From NCBI RefSeq assembly GCF_016919405.1, contig NZ_CP070353.1, forward strand, positions 2,542,001-2,606,000: a stretch of 64,000 nt of DNA, in the 5' to 3' direction. Every line of letters begins with the position of its first letter. Positions within the stretch are counted from its first letter, which is position 1. Positions 26,853-36,952 of this stretch are shown piece by piece. The stretch comes from Ensifer sp. PDNC004. GTDB lineage: Bacteria > Pseudomonadota > Alphaproteobacteria > Rhizobiales > Rhizobiaceae. The notes beneath the pieces were generated by a model. It was not told the DNA's origin. It worked only from the letters and a program-made list of their open reading frames with translations, and did not search any database. The translations under genes were made by a program, and so were the position numbers.

Positions 26853-27548
26853 TCATGCCGCAACGAGCAGGCGTTCCTTGAGCGGTGCCCAGGCTTCGCC
26901 GATCACCACCGATGCGGGCGTTGCCGTCATCTGCGACGGGCGCGCATCCGGGTTCGCCGCCAGATAGGTCTTCACGAGGTGATAGCCGATCGTGTAGCCG
27001 GCCCAACGCGGCAGGGAGCGACCGGTGCCGAAAAACCAGCCCGCATGATCATAGGTCTCGGCCCAGAGCTCTCGCTCGGCGCGCTCCAACAAGCCTTCCC
27101 AGTCTGCAGCTTTGAGCGCATGATTCCACGCGTGGCCGTCGCCGCCGTTGATTTCCGCATCGAAGGCATCGGCTAGCCCCTCGCTGACCAAAGCTTCGCC
27201 GAGCTTGGAACCATAACCGCAGGCGCCGTGGCGGAAGGAATGATGCAGCTCGTGCGTCAGCAATTTGCGCACTTCTCCTGCAGCAAGGCTTGCCTCGAAG
27301 TTCTCGTTGCCGGGATCGACCGTGAAGAAGACCAGTGCCCTGCGATAGCAGGCGCCTGCAACACCGAGTTCGGGAATCGTCTCACCCGCACGATGCTCGA
27401 CGAGGACATCGATGGGTGCGGCGCTGTCTGAGGCAGAAACCGCCGCGCCGATCCGCTCGGCGCTCTCGCGCACGGACTCCAGTATCCGTTCGCGCCACGG
27501 CGCCAGAGATCCGTCCGCTTCGAGGAAGTGAACACGCAGATCCAGCAT
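26853..27548 (-). CDS. DUF2268-like putative zinc metalloprotease
   Basis: About 231 residues. The metal motif HExxH appears as HELHHSFRHG near residue 125, followed by GLADAFDAEI, where the acidic residues could supply the third ligand. No signal peptide is seen. The pattern matches DUF2268 predicted Zn-dependent proteases. The start at 27548 is favoured because GGGAG lies 9 nt upstream; ATG at 27557 would sit on that sequence. It is divergent from the AraC gene, with 184 nt between starts. Substrate unknown. Confidence 0.75.
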   Translation of the reverse strand: MLDLRVHFLEADGSLAPWRERILESVRESAERIGAAVSASDSAAPIDVLVEHRAGETIPELGVAGACYRRALVFFTVDPGNENFEASLAAGEVRKLLTHELHHSFRHGACGYGSKLGEALVSEGLADAFDAEINGGDGHAWNHALKAADWEGLLERAERELWAETYDHAGWFFGTGRSLPRWAGYTIGYHLVKTYLAANPDARPSQMTATPASVVIGEAWAPLKERLLVAA

Positions 27549-27732
27549 TTCGATCATCTCCCTTTCGCGCCGCTTGGAATCGCAACGTAGGGATGCGGCC
27601 TGTGATTGCAACGTCGAAAAGATGAAAGTTTCCGTGAGCCGCGAATGCGGGCCCGAGGACGCGTCATTGCGATGGCCGGCGGCGGCGCTGCGGTGTACAA
27701 GACGAAGCTGGAGACCGGAGCAGGCGCGCGAG

Positions 27733-28539
27733 ATGTCGAAGGGCAAGATCAGGATGCTGCACAGCGCGGCCGCGGGCATAGACGCGGTCGAGGCCGAAAC
27801 GCGCCAGTCCTTCGCCCGTCACACGCACGATCAGTTCGGCATCGGTCTCATCTATGAGGGCGCGCAGAAGTCGCTCAGTGGCCGTGGCATGGTCGAAGCC
27901 GGCGCTGGCGACATAATCACCGTCAACCCTGGCGAAGTGCATGACGGCATACCGATCGGCGATGCCGGCCGCGCCTGGCGCATGCTCTATTTCGATCCAT
28001 CCGTCATCGCCACTGCCGCCGAGGATATCAGCCAGGGCCGTGCGGATTCCGGCGAGTTCACTGCCCCCGCCTTTCACGACCGGGAGGTGGCAGATCAATT
28101 TCGGGTGCTGTTTGCGGCCATCACCGACCCAACGGCCAGGGCCCACGCCATCCGGCATGAAGAACAGCTCCTCATGCTGCTGGCAGGCGTTCTTGCCACC
28201 GGCAAGCGACACCAGGGTGAGAGGCCGGCAACAGTCACGGCGGCCAAGACGATGATCGACGACGACCCGACGGCCGCGATCACGCTTGCCGATCTCGCCG
28301 CTGAAGCCGGGCTCAGCCGGTTCCAGCTGGTGCGCAACTTCGCAAGCGCGGTCGGCCTGACGCCACATGCCTATATCGTCCAGCGCCGGATCGATCTCGC
28401 TCGCCGCCTGATCGGTGGAGGCATGCCGCTGGCGGAGGCTGCGTTTACGGCCGGCTTTGCCGACCAGAGCCACATGACCCGCGTCTTCGTCCGCAAATAT
28501 GGCCTCTCGCCCGGCATTTATGCCGAGGCCAAAAAGTAA
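27733..28539 (+). CDS. AraC-family transcriptional regulator
   Basis: A 268-residue regulator with an N-terminal cupin sensor domain (AraC_binding; FARHTHDQFGIGLIYEGAQK, NPGEVHDG) and a C-terminal double HTH (about 165-265; LADLAAEAGLSRFQLVRNF and EAAFTAGFADQSHMTRVF). It is followed by a DMT exporter and a B3/4 protein on the same strand, a grouping in which the AraC protein often controls the exporter. ATG at 27733 is chosen because the cupin domain starts soon after. Confidence 0.9.
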   Translation: MSKGKIRMLHSAAAGIDAVEAETRQSFARHTHDQFGIGLIYEGAQKSLSGRGMVEAGAGDIITVNPGEVHDGIPIGDAGRAWRMLYFDPSVIATAAEDISQGRADSGEFTAPAFHDREVADQFRVLFAAITDPTARAHAIRHEEQLLMLLAGVLATGKRHQGERPATVTAAKTMIDDDPTAAITLADLAAEAGLSRFQLVRNFASAVGLTPHAYIVQRRIDLARRLIGGGMPLAEAAFTAGFADQSHMTRVFVRKYGLSPGIYAEAKK

Positions 28540-28634
28540 CACCCGCAATTCCGTTCAAGACCGGAGCCCTCCCCCGGGCGCATTGCTGCACCGGCCGCGC
28601 AGCGACAAGCGTGGCGCAGCAACGGAGAACGGAC

Positions 28635-29552
28635 GTGTCGGGAAAATTTCAAGGCTATCTCTACCTGTCGCTCGCGATGATCCTCGTCGGCAGCACGGTC
28701 ATCGCCAGCAAGATCATAGCAGCGGGCCTGCCACCGTTCACTGCCACCGCGCTGCGCTTTGCCGTCGCCTTCCCGCTCTTCCTGCTGTTGATGTGGCTCA
28801 CCAGGACGTCATGGCCGAAACTGAAAGGTCGCGACTGGCTTCTCCTCATCGCCCAGGCGGGCGCCGGCAGCGTCGGCTATACGACGCTCTTGATCGCCGG
28901 CCTGAGCCTGACGTCGGCAACCGATGCCGGCGTGGTGATCGGCACCCTGCCGGTGGTTTCCGCCACCATCGCCATCCTTCTTCTCGGCGAGCGCCCGGAC
29001 CGCAAAGTGCTTGCGGCGGTCGCGCTTGCCGCAGCCGGCGTGCTCACCATCGTCTTCAAGCCCAGTGAAGGCGGCACGCATTCGCCGCTCGGCATCGCCC
29101 TCATCTTCGGCGCCGTCATCTGCGAGGGCCTTTTCATCCTCCTCAACAAGCGCGTGAAGACGGAGATCTCGCCGCTGGCGCTTTCGACGCTGATGGCCGG
29201 CCTCGGCTTCGTGGTCGCCCTCATCCCGGCGCTCTTCGAGACGCATGCAACGGCCGCGATCGACAGGGATGCAATCGTTGCGGTTCTCTACTACGCCCTC
29301 ATCCCGACCGTTGCCGGCTTCCTGCTCTGGTATGCGGGGGCGGCCAAAGTGAGCGGCACCGAGGCCTCCGTCTTCACCGCGCTGGCGCCCGTTTCAGCCG
29401 TCGCCTTTGCCTTTCTCTTGCTCGGCGAGCCGGTCGGCGTCCCACAATTGCTTGGGATCGGCTGCGTGCTCGCCGCCGTCCTCGGCCTGGCTCTACGCCA
29501 AATCCGCGCTGGCCGAAGGACAGCACGCGCCCTTCCCACCGCAAAGGCCTGA
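28635..29552 (+). CDS. DMT-family (EamA) transporter
   Basis: About 305 residues with ten predicted TM segments in two EamA repeats, typical of drug/metabolite transporters, many of which export amino acids or their analogues. GTG at 28635 is favoured because GGAGAACGGAC lies just upstream; GTG at 28611 is an alternative. It lies between the AraC regulator and the B3/4 protein, suggesting that all three act together. Substrate unknown. Confidence 0.88.
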   Translation: MSGKFQGYLYLSLAMILVGSTVIASKIIAAGLPPFTATALRFAVAFPLFLLLMWLTRTSWPKLKGRDWLLLIAQAGAGSVGYTTLLIAGLSLTSATDAGVVIGTLPVVSATIAILLLGERPDRKVLAAVALAAAGVLTIVFKPSEGGTHSPLGIALIFGAVICEGLFILLNKRVKTEISPLALSTLMAGLGFVVALIPALFETHATAAIDRDAIVAVLYYALIPTVAGFLLWYAGAAKVSGTEASVFTALAPVSAVAFAFLLLGEPVGVPQLLGIGCVLAAVLGLALRQIRAGRRTARALPTAKA

Positions 29553-29585
29553 ACCAGAGTGAACGCACCCAATTCGAGGACTTCC

Positions 29586-30284
29586 ATGCACTTCCAGCAC
29601 GTAGACGACATCTGGCGCGATTTCCCGGAGCTGAGCGCCGGCGCGCTTTTCATCGATGGCATCAGCGGCGGCGTCTCGGTCGGGGACCATGTTCGCCAGT
29701 TCCAAGCGATCGCGAACGATCGCCTCGGTTCAGGTTCGGAAAGCGACCTGCCCGAGATCCAGGCCTGGCGCCGGACCTTTGCCAAGATGGGATTGAAGCC
29801 GACGCAGTATCGCTCGGCGTCCGAAGCCTTGCTCCGGCGGTTCCGCAAGGAAGGCAACCTGCCTTCGATCCACCCTCTGATCGATCTCTGCAACGCCGCG
29901 TCGCTCGCCTTCGCCATTCCGATCGCGGCCTTCGATCTGGCGCAGGTTGCCGGCCATCTGCATGTCTGCCGGGCATCCGGCAACGAGAGCTATCTGACGT
30001 TCTCAGGAGAAACGGAAAATCCGGAACCAGCCGAAGTTGTCTTCACTGACGCCGAGGGGCGGGCCCATGCCCGACGCTGGACCAACCGGCAGAGCGGCCT
30101 TTCGGCGATACGACCTGAGACAACGCGAGCGCTGATCGTAGCGGAAGCGCTGCACGAGACGGCACGCGAGGACATCGAACGCCTGCTTACAGCACTTTCG
30201 CCGGCCATCGAACAGAGCTGGGGCGCTCGTCCAAGCATGACCATGCTCGATCGTTCGTCGCCGCGTTTCGATTTTTCGGTTTAG
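29586..30284 (+). CDS. B3/4-domain protein (PheT B3/B4-like)
   Basis: A 232-residue protein matching the B3/4 domain of phenylalanyl-tRNA synthetase beta, found alone in bacteria. Recognisable stretches are MGLKPTQYRSASEALLRRF, the following EGNLPSIHPLIDLCNAASL and PIAAFDLAQVAG. In PheRS the domain edits mischarged tRNA, so a stand-alone copy may trans-edit or bind an amino-acid analogue; this is inference. ATG at 29586 follows GAGGACTTCC. It lies 33 nt downstream of the DMT exporter. Confidence 0.82.
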   Translation: MHFQHVDDIWRDFPELSAGALFIDGISGGVSVGDHVRQFQAIANDRLGSGSESDLPEIQAWRRTFAKMGLKPTQYRSASEALLRRFRKEGNLPSIHPLIDLCNAASLAFAIPIAAFDLAQVAGHLHVCRASGNESYLTFSGETENPEPAEVVFTDAEGRAHARRWTNRQSGLSAIRPETTRALIVAEALHETAREDIERLLTALSPAIEQSWGARPSMTMLDRSSPRFDFSV

Positions 30285-30321
30285 GGATTTCGTTCCGAAA
30301 CGGCGCTTGAGCGCCGAGAGA

Positions 30322-30347
30322 CCGGCCGATGCCTTGGCACCGGCCGG
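30322..30347. terminator. Hairpin between convergent genes
   Basis: A 12-bp stem with one mismatch, CCGGCCGATGCC (30322-30333) with GGCACCGGCCGG (30336-30347), and a 2-nt nominal loop. It lies between the B3/4 gene and prfC, which converge. It has no T tract on either strand, so it is a weak terminator or an mRNA 3'-end stabiliser. Confidence 0.4.
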
Positions 30348-30357
30348 ACGCAAACAA

Positions 30358-31941
30358 TCAGGCCGCCTTGGCGACGTGATATTCCTTGATTGCGACCATC
30401 TTGATCGCCGGGTAGCGCTCAGCCTCGTAGCGCAGCGAGAAACTGTCCTGCGCCAGGAACACCGGGTCGCCATCGAGATCGCGGGCGATGTCGCCACGAC
30501 GGGCCGTGACGAACTTGTCGAGTTCGGCAGGCTGGTCGGACGAGATCCAGCGGCAAACCGAGAAGCGCGACATTTCGAAGGAGACCGGCAGGCCGTATTC
30601 GGCGCTGAGGCGCTCCTTCAACACGTCGAGCTGCAGCGCACCGACGACACCGACGATCGCCGGGGAACCGTCTTCCGGCGAGAAGAGCTGCACGACGCCC
30701 TCTTCGGCCATCTGCTGCAGCGCTTCTTTCAGCTTCTTCGCCTTCATCGCATCTTCCAAGCGCACGCGGCGCAGGATTTCCGGCGAGAAGTTCGGCACGC
30801 CCTGGAACACCAGCGGCTCGCCCTCGGTCAGCGTATCGCCGATCCGGAGCGTGCCATGGTTCGGGATGCCGACGACGTCGCCGGCATAAGCCGTGTCGGC
30901 GAGCTGGCGCTGCGAGGCGAAGAAGAACTGCGGAGCGCTGAGGCCAAGCTGCTTGCCGGTGCGCGACAGGCGTGCCTTCATGCCGCGCTCGAGCTTGCCG
31001 GAGCAGACGCGGGCAAAGGCGATGCGGTCGCGATGGTTCGGGTCCATGTTGGCCTGGATCTTGAAGACGAAGGCCGTCATCTTGTCGTCGGTCGCATGCA
31101 CCGTGCGGATATCGGCGACCTGGTCGCGCGGCGGCGGCGCGATGTCGCCGAGCGCGTTGATGAGATCGCGCACACCGAAGTTGCGCAGCGCCGAGCCGAA
31201 GAAGACCGGGGTCAGGTGGCCTTCGAGGAAGGCCTTCTTGTCGAAGGGCTTGCACGCCTCGATCGCCAGCATCAGCTCTTCGGTAAAGGCATCGCGCTCG
31301 TTTTCCGGCAGGCGATGGGAGGCCATTTCCGGGCCGTTGACCTTGGTCGGGATTTCCTGCGTGTCGGACCCGCGCACGGTGTTGTCGGCGAGGTTGTAGG
31401 AGCCGCAGAAGGTCTTGGAGCGCCCGATCGGCCAGGTCACCGGCGCGCAGTCGAGCGCCAGCTTTTCCTCGACCTCGTCCAGGATCTCGAAGGGATCGCG
31501 GCTTTCACGGTCCATTTTGTTGACGAAGGTGATGATCGGGATGTCGCGCATGCGGCAGACTTCGAAGAGCTTCAGCGTGCGCGGCTCGATACCCTTGGCG
31601 GCGTCGATGACCATGACGGCCGCATCCACCGCCGTCAGTGTGCGGTAGGTGTCGTCGGCGAAGTCCTCGTGACCGGGCGTGTCGAGAATGTTGAAGACGT
31701 TGCCGCCATACTCGAAGGTCATCACCGAGGTGACGACCGAGATGCCGCGCTCGCGCTCGATCTTCATCCAGTCCGAACGGGTCTGGATGCGGTCCTTCTT
31801 GGCCTTGACCTCACCGGCGAGCTGGATGGCACCGCCGAACAGCAGCAACTTTTCCGTGAGCGTGGTCTTACCGGCGTCCGGGTGGGCGATAATCGCAAAT
31901 GTGCGGCGGCGGGAGACCGCCTCGGCGAGAGTTTCAGCCAT
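30358..31941 (-). CDS. prfC: Peptide chain release factor 3
   Basis: A 527-residue translational GTPase that recycles RF1 and RF2. The G1 motif is AHPDAGKTTLTEKLL near residue 20, G2 and flanking ERERGISVVTSVM near 63, G3 DTPGHEDF near 87 and G4 NKMDRES near 141. Domains II and III fill the rest, with normal length and end. It is convergent with the B3/4 gene and divergent from dut, with 91 nt between starts. Confidence 0.97.
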   Translation of the reverse strand: MAETLAEAVSRRRTFAIIAHPDAGKTTLTEKLLLFGGAIQLAGEVKAKKDRIQTRSDWMKIERERGISVVTSVMTFEYGGNVFNILDTPGHEDFADDTYRTLTAVDAAVMVIDAAKGIEPRTLKLFEVCRMRDIPIITFVNKMDRESRDPFEILDEVEEKLALDCAPVTWPIGRSKTFCGSYNLADNTVRGSDTQEIPTKVNGPEMASHRLPENERDAFTEELMLAIEACKPFDKKAFLEGHLTPVFFGSALRNFGVRDLINALGDIAPPPRDQVADIRTVHATDDKMTAFVFKIQANMDPNHRDRIAFARVCSGKLERGMKARLSRTGKQLGLSAPQFFFASQRQLADTAYAGDVVGIPNHGTLRIGDTLTEGEPLVFQGVPNFSPEILRRVRLEDAMKAKKLKEALQQMAEEGVVQLFSPEDGSPAIVGVVGALQLDVLKERLSAEYGLPVSFEMSRFSVCRWISSDQPAELDKFVTARRGDIARDLDGDPVFLAQDSFSLRYEAERYPAIKMVAIKEYHVAKAA

Positions 31942-32032
31942 ATCGTAAAATCCTGTGAGTTGCCGCGTCCTTTACAGGCTCGGCCCCGATTATGCAATTG
32001 ACCGAGGCGCCCGTGGCCCGGCTTATGCGGGC

Positions 32033-32506
32033 ATGAGCACGCACACGCCCCTATCCCGCCCAACCCTCAACCTCGTTCGCCTGCCGCACGGCGAAGGCCT
32101 GGAGCTTCCGGCCTACGAGACCGCAGGCGCTGCCGGCATGGATTTGCGCGCGGGCGTTCCCGCCGATCGGCCGCTGATGCTTAACCCAGGCAAGCGCGCC
32201 CTCGTTCCGACCGGCTTCATCTTCGAAGTGCCCGCCGGCTACGAGGCGCAGATCCGCCCACGCTCTGGCCTTGCCTTCAAGCACGGCATCACCTGCCTCA
32301 ACACGCCCGGCACGATCGACAGCGACTATCGCGGCGAAGTGAAGGTGCTGCTGGTCAATCTCGGCGACGAGGAGTTCATCATCGAGCGCGGCATGCGCAT
32401 CGCCCAGACGGTGATCGCACCGGTCACGCAGGTGACTGTTCGCGAGGCCGAAGGGGCAAGCGAGACGGCACGCGGCGCCGGCGGCTTCGGCTCGACCGGC
32501 GTTTAA
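32033..32506 (+). CDS. dut: dUTP diphosphatase
   Basis: A 157-residue trimeric dUTPase that hydrolyses dUTP to dUMP. The five conserved motifs are visible: [46 protein letters not shown], and the C-terminal Gly-rich arm [14 protein letters not shown] at 32033 lacks a strong Shine-Dalgarno; the frame is open upstream but encodes no dUTPase sequence. In many rhizobia dut is close to coaBC, whereas here about 15 kb separates them. Confidence 0.96.
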   Translation: MSTHTPLSRPTLNLVRLPHGEGLELPAYETAGAAGMDLRAGVPADRPLMLNPGKRALVPTGFIFEVPAGYEAQIRPRSGLAFKHGITCLNTPGTIDSDYRGEVKVLLVNLGDEEFIIERGMRIAQTVIAPVTQVTVREAEGASETARGAGGFGSTGV

Positions 32507-32519
32507 GACAGATTTCCCA

Positions 32520-32957
32520 TTAAAGGAGCGGCGGCAGGCGGCGCTTGACCGGCGTCGACTTGACGATCGAGGTGTTGGTCTGCGCCTTCTCGGCGATCCG
32601 GTCGAGGATCGTGTCGAGCTGCGCCATGTCACGCACGTAGAGCTTGGCGATGAAACAGTCGTCGCCGGTGACCTTGTCGCACTCGACGAATTCCGGCGTC
32701 TCCTGGATCAGCCGCTCGACAATGTGCAACATGCCCGGCATCGGCCGCACGCGGATGACCGCCTGCAAGGGATAGCCAACCTTCGCCGGATTGAGGGCGA
32801 TGGTGAAACCGTCGAGGACGCCGCGCTCTTCCAGCTTGCGCAGCCGATCCGCAGCACTCGGCGATGAGAGCCCCGCCTCCTGCGCCAGCTCCTTCAGCGA
32901 CACCCGGGCATTGGCTGCCAGTATGTCGAGGATTCGTCGGTCTATCTCGTCCAGCAT
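32520..32957 (-). CDS. Lrp/AsnC-family regulator
   Basis: A 145-residue regulator with an N-terminal HTH (LDEIDRRILDILAANARVSL, then ELAQEAGLSSPSAADRLRKL) and a C-terminal RAM/AsnC effector domain. It is divergent from a DMT transporter gene (132 nt between starts), so amino-acid-responsive control of that exporter is plausible. ATG at 32957 is chosen because family sequence begins there. Confidence 0.93.
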   Translation of the reverse strand: MLDEIDRRILDILAANARVSLKELAQEAGLSSPSAADRLRKLEERGVLDGFTIALNPAKVGYPLQAVIRVRPMPGMLHIVERLIQETPEFVECDKVTGDDCFIAKLYVRDMAQLDTILDRIAEKAQTNTSIVKSTPVKRRLPPLL

Positions 32958-33089
32958 CACGACACCATAAGCCACAACAACAATCAGAACTTCGATAATT
33001 AGGCAATATAGCACAACTGCCTTCGTTCATCCATGGGAAAGGCCCTGAGTACAGGCTATTCTGCGATCACCAATAGGAGAGCAGTGACC

Positions 33090-34004
33090 ATGAATACCGA
33101 GCTCAAACGCGGCAGCTTCGAGATGACGGCAGCAATGCTGATCTCCGGTACCATCGGCTGGTTCGTGCTGATGTCGGGGCAGCCGGTGACGAGCGTGGTG
33201 TTCTGGCGCTGCGTCTTCGGGGCCGTGACACTCGTTGCCATCGCCGGGGCGCTCGGGCTTCTCGACCGTCGTCACTTCAGCCGGCGGATGCTGCTGCTGT
33301 CGGTCGTCGGCGGCATCGCCATCGTCGTCAACTGGCTGCTGCTGTTCGCCGCCTATTCCCACGCATCGATCTCGATCGCGACCATGGTCTACAACACCCA
33401 GCCCTTCATGCTCTTGGGGCTTGGCGCCGTGTTCCTCGGCGAAAAGATCACTGTCACCAAGATCTTCTGGCTGCTGGTGTCGTTTGCCGGCATGCTCGCG
33501 ATCATTTCGGCCAAGCCCGGCCAGGGCTTCGCGCCCGAAGACTACCTGATCGGCGTTGCTCTTTCGATCGGCGCTGCCTTCTTCTACGCGATCGCGGCGA
33601 TTGCGACCAAGCTGCTCAAGGGCACGCCGCCGCATCTGATCGCGCTGATCCAGGTGATCACCGGCACCGTGATGCTGGCACCGATGGCGCTTGCCGCACC
33701 CGCCCCGTCAGGTGCAACGCAGTGGTCGATCGTCCTGACCCTCGGCATCATCCACACCGGGCTCATGTATGTGCTGCTTTACGGCGCGATCCAGCGGCTC
33801 CCGACACATATGACCGGCGCGCTTTCCTTCATCTATCCGATCGCCGCGATCGTCGTCGACCGCTTCGCTTTCGGGCACCAGCTGCAGCCGATCCAGATCG
33901 CCGGCTCGGTCGCGATCCTCGTTGCCGCCGCCGGCATGACTCTTGGCTGGAAACTTCGGTTTCCGTCTTCTATCAAGCGGGAACGCGAAGGGAGAACCGC
34001 ATGA
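33090..34004 (+). CDS. DMT-family (EamA) transporter
   Basis: A 304-residue, ten-TM DMT exporter with two EamA halves. ATG at 33090 follows TAGGAGAGCAGTG; GTG at 33084 is an alternative. It shares 4 nt with the next gene (ATGA overlap), so the two are translationally coupled. The divergent Lrp regulator suggests an amino-acid or related substrate. Confidence 0.88.
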   Translation: MNTELKRGSFEMTAAMLISGTIGWFVLMSGQPVTSVVFWRCVFGAVTLVAIAGALGLLDRRHFSRRMLLLSVVGGIAIVVNWLLLFAAYSHASISIATMVYNTQPFMLLGLGAVFLGEKITVTKIFWLLVSFAGMLAIISAKPGQGFAPEDYLIGVALSIGAAFFYAIAAIATKLLKGTPPHLIALIQVITGTVMLAPMALAAPAPSGATQWSIVLTLGIIHTGLMYVLLYGAIQRLPTHMTGALSFIYPIAAIVVDRFAFGHQLQPIQIAGSVAILVAAAGMTLGWKLRFPSSIKREREGRTA

Positions 34005-34306
34005 TCACCTGCTACCTGAAATACGTCATCGACCCTTACAAGGCGGCCGAGTTCGAGCATTATGCCAAGCTCTGGATCCCGCTCGTCAATCGGCTGGGCG
34101 GCACGCACCACGGCTACTTCCTGCCGCACGAGGGGGCGAACAATATTGGGCTGGCGCTCTTCAGCTTTCCGAGCCTGGCCGCATACGAGGCCTACCGCAA
34201 GGAAATGGCCGCGGATCCCGAATGCCAGGAGGCCTTCGCCTATGCCGAGAAGACGCGCTGCATCCTCAGCTACGAGCGCAGCTTCATGCGGCCGGTTTTC
34301 GAGTAA
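34001..34306 (+). CDS. NIPSNAP-family protein
   Basis: A 101-residue small alpha/beta-barrel protein. MITCYLKYVIDPYKAAEFEH and WIPLVNRLGGTHHGYFLPHE match the NIPSNAP ferredoxin-like fold. Function is unknown in bacteria. It overlaps the DMT stop by 4 nt and has a GAAGGGAG Shine-Dalgarno. Confidence 0.85.
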   Translation: MITCYLKYVIDPYKAAEFEHYAKLWIPLVNRLGGTHHGYFLPHEGANNIGLALFSFPSLAAYEAYRKEMAADPECQEAFAYAEKTRCILSYERSFMRPVFE

Positions 34307-34345
34307 GCCCGTTCCGGGATTGAAGAAGGCATCGGCAAACGCGCG

Positions 34346-34978
34346 TTAGCGCCGTGCTTCCGAGGCCATGCTCAGCGCGAAGCCGAACAGCGCCGTGCCC
34401 ATCGCCCAGCGCTGAACCACCATGAACAACGGCCGCCCGGCAAGGAAGGCGGCGATGCCGCTGGCGGCCAGCGCGATCATGGCGTTGACGGTCACGCTGG
34501 TCGCAATCTGGATCGAGCCGAAGACCAGCGACTGGCCGAGCACGTTGCCGAGCTCCGGCCGGATGAACTGCGGCAGCAGCGAGAGATAGAGCACCGCCAC
34601 CTTGGGATTAAGCAGGCTCGTCAGGAAGCCCATGACGAACAGTTTCTTCGGCCCATCCTTCGGCAGGTTCTTGACCTGAAAGGGCGAGCGTCCGCCGGGC
34701 CTAACCGCCTGCCAGGCGAGATAGAGAAGGTATGCCGCACCGGCGATGCGAAGCGCATCATAGGCGAAGGGCACGGCCAGGAGCAGCGCCGTGATACCGA
34801 GTGCCGCCGAGACCATGTAGACGACGAAGCCGAGCGCCACGCCGCCGAGCGAGATCAATCCGGCGCCAGGCCCCTGGCTGATCGAGCGCGAGATCAGGTA
34901 GATCATGTTCGGCCCCGGCGTCAGCACCATGCCAAGGGCCAGGAGGGCAAAGCCGATCATATCCTTCAACTCGGGCAT
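34346..34978 (-). CDS. LysE/RhtB-family exporter
   Basis: A 210-residue inner-membrane protein with about six TM segments. The conserved N-terminal LTPGPNMIYLIS motif of the LysE/RhtB family is near residue 20. It probably exports amino acids or homoserine lactones. ATG at 34978 is preceded by AAAGGCGCC on its strand. It is divergent from a second LysE gene. Confidence 0.92.
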   Translation of the reverse strand: MPELKDMIGFALLALGMVLTPGPNMIYLISRSISQGPGAGLISLGGVALGFVVYMVSAALGITALLLAVPFAYDALRIAGAAYLLYLAWQAVRPGGRSPFQVKNLPKDGPKKLFVMGFLTSLLNPKVAVLYLSLLPQFIRPELGNVLGQSLVFGSIQIATSVTVNAMIALAASGIAAFLAGRPLFMVVQRWAMGTALFGFALSMASEARR

Positions 34979-35152
34979 GGAGAGGCGCCTTTCGCTCGTT
35001 TTCAGCAAGCTCTACGCATTTCGCAGCAGCGGACAACGCCAGACTTGTCACCCGATCAATTTCGCCAGCAGACGCCCGCCGATCGCAGTTCGGTGATTTC
35101 CTTTTTCGGTCGCTTGCGGTAAAAATCGGTATCATCTTCGCAAGGACGTTCC

Positions 35153-35770
35153 ATGACGCTCGCGGCCCTCATCGCCTATAGCGGCGCGCTCTTCATCGCC
35201 GCTGCCATCCCCGGCCCCGGCGTGACGGCGCTGGTTGCGCGCGCGCTCGGCTCCGGTTTCCGCGAAACCTTCTTCATGGGTCTCGGCATCGCGCTTGGCG
35301 ACATGATCTATCTGACGGCCGTTATCCTCGGGCTCGCGCTGATCGCCCAGACCTTCACCACAGCCTTCCTGGTGGTGAAGTTTGCCGGGGTTCTCTATCT
35401 CGCTTACATCGCCTGGAAGCTCTGGAGCGCGGGGCTGCTGCCCGAGGACATCAAGGCAAAGCCGTCGACGAGTGCGGCCATGTCCTTCCTGTCCGGCCTG
35501 CTGATCACGCTCGGCAATCCGAAGACGATGCTGTTTTACGTGGCGCTGGTGCCGACGCTGATCGACATCAGGGCGATCGGCCCCGGCGATTACGGCCTGC
35601 TGCTGACCGCCACCTTCCTGCTGCTCCTAAGCGTGCTCGTGCCCTATATGCTGCTCGCCTCGCGTGCGCGCCTGTTGCTCAAGCAACCGAAGGCCCTGAA
35701 AGCGCTGAACCGGGTCGCCGCCAGCGTGCTTGCCGGAACGGCGGCCTATCTCGCCGTTCGCGCCAACTGA
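35153..35770 (+). CDS. LysE/RhtB-family exporter
   Basis: A 205-residue exporter of the same family as its divergent neighbour. The PGPGVTALVARALG motif is near residue 20 and TLGNPKTMLFY is in the middle. GGACGTTCC precedes ATG 35153. The two LysE genes look distinct rather than recently duplicated. Confidence 0.92.
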   Translation: MTLAALIAYSGALFIAAAIPGPGVTALVARALGSGFRETFFMGLGIALGDMIYLTAVILGLALIAQTFTTAFLVVKFAGVLYLAYIAWKLWSAGLLPEDIKAKPSTSAAMSFLSGLLITLGNPKTMLFYVALVPTLIDIRAIGPGDYGLLLTATFLLLLSVLVPYMLLASRARLLLKQPKALKALNRVAASVLAGTAAYLAVRAN

Positions 35771-35907
35771 AAAAACTTTTCCCGAACAACGACTTCGCCG
35801 GTGGTTTTTCCTTCGACGGATCGCCGCGCGGTGTTTGTCGTTCTGGAATTGCGCGTTCATTGTTCCTATTCTCATAGCACGACACTTCAAGCCCAAGGGA
35901 GAAACCC

Positions 35908-36876
<969 letters not shown>

Positions 36877-36901
36877 TCGGGCTGGCATCACTTGCAATTG
36901 G

Positions 36902-36926
36902 AAAGGGCGCCACGGGCGCCCTTTTT
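36902..36926 (+). terminator. Intrinsic terminator of cysK
   Basis: A 10-bp stem, AAAGGGCGCC (36902-36911) with GGCGCCCTTT (36915-36924), has a 3-nt loop and ends in a run of five T (36922-36926). Mirrored A residues also let it act on the convergent SRPBCC gene. Confidence 0.88.
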
Positions 36927-36952
36927 GTTTGTCGTTGATGCGTGGTTCTGCT

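Noticed and set aside
30307..32001. A 564-codon open frame opposite prfC
   Set aside because: Antisense of a well-supported prfC; no motifs.
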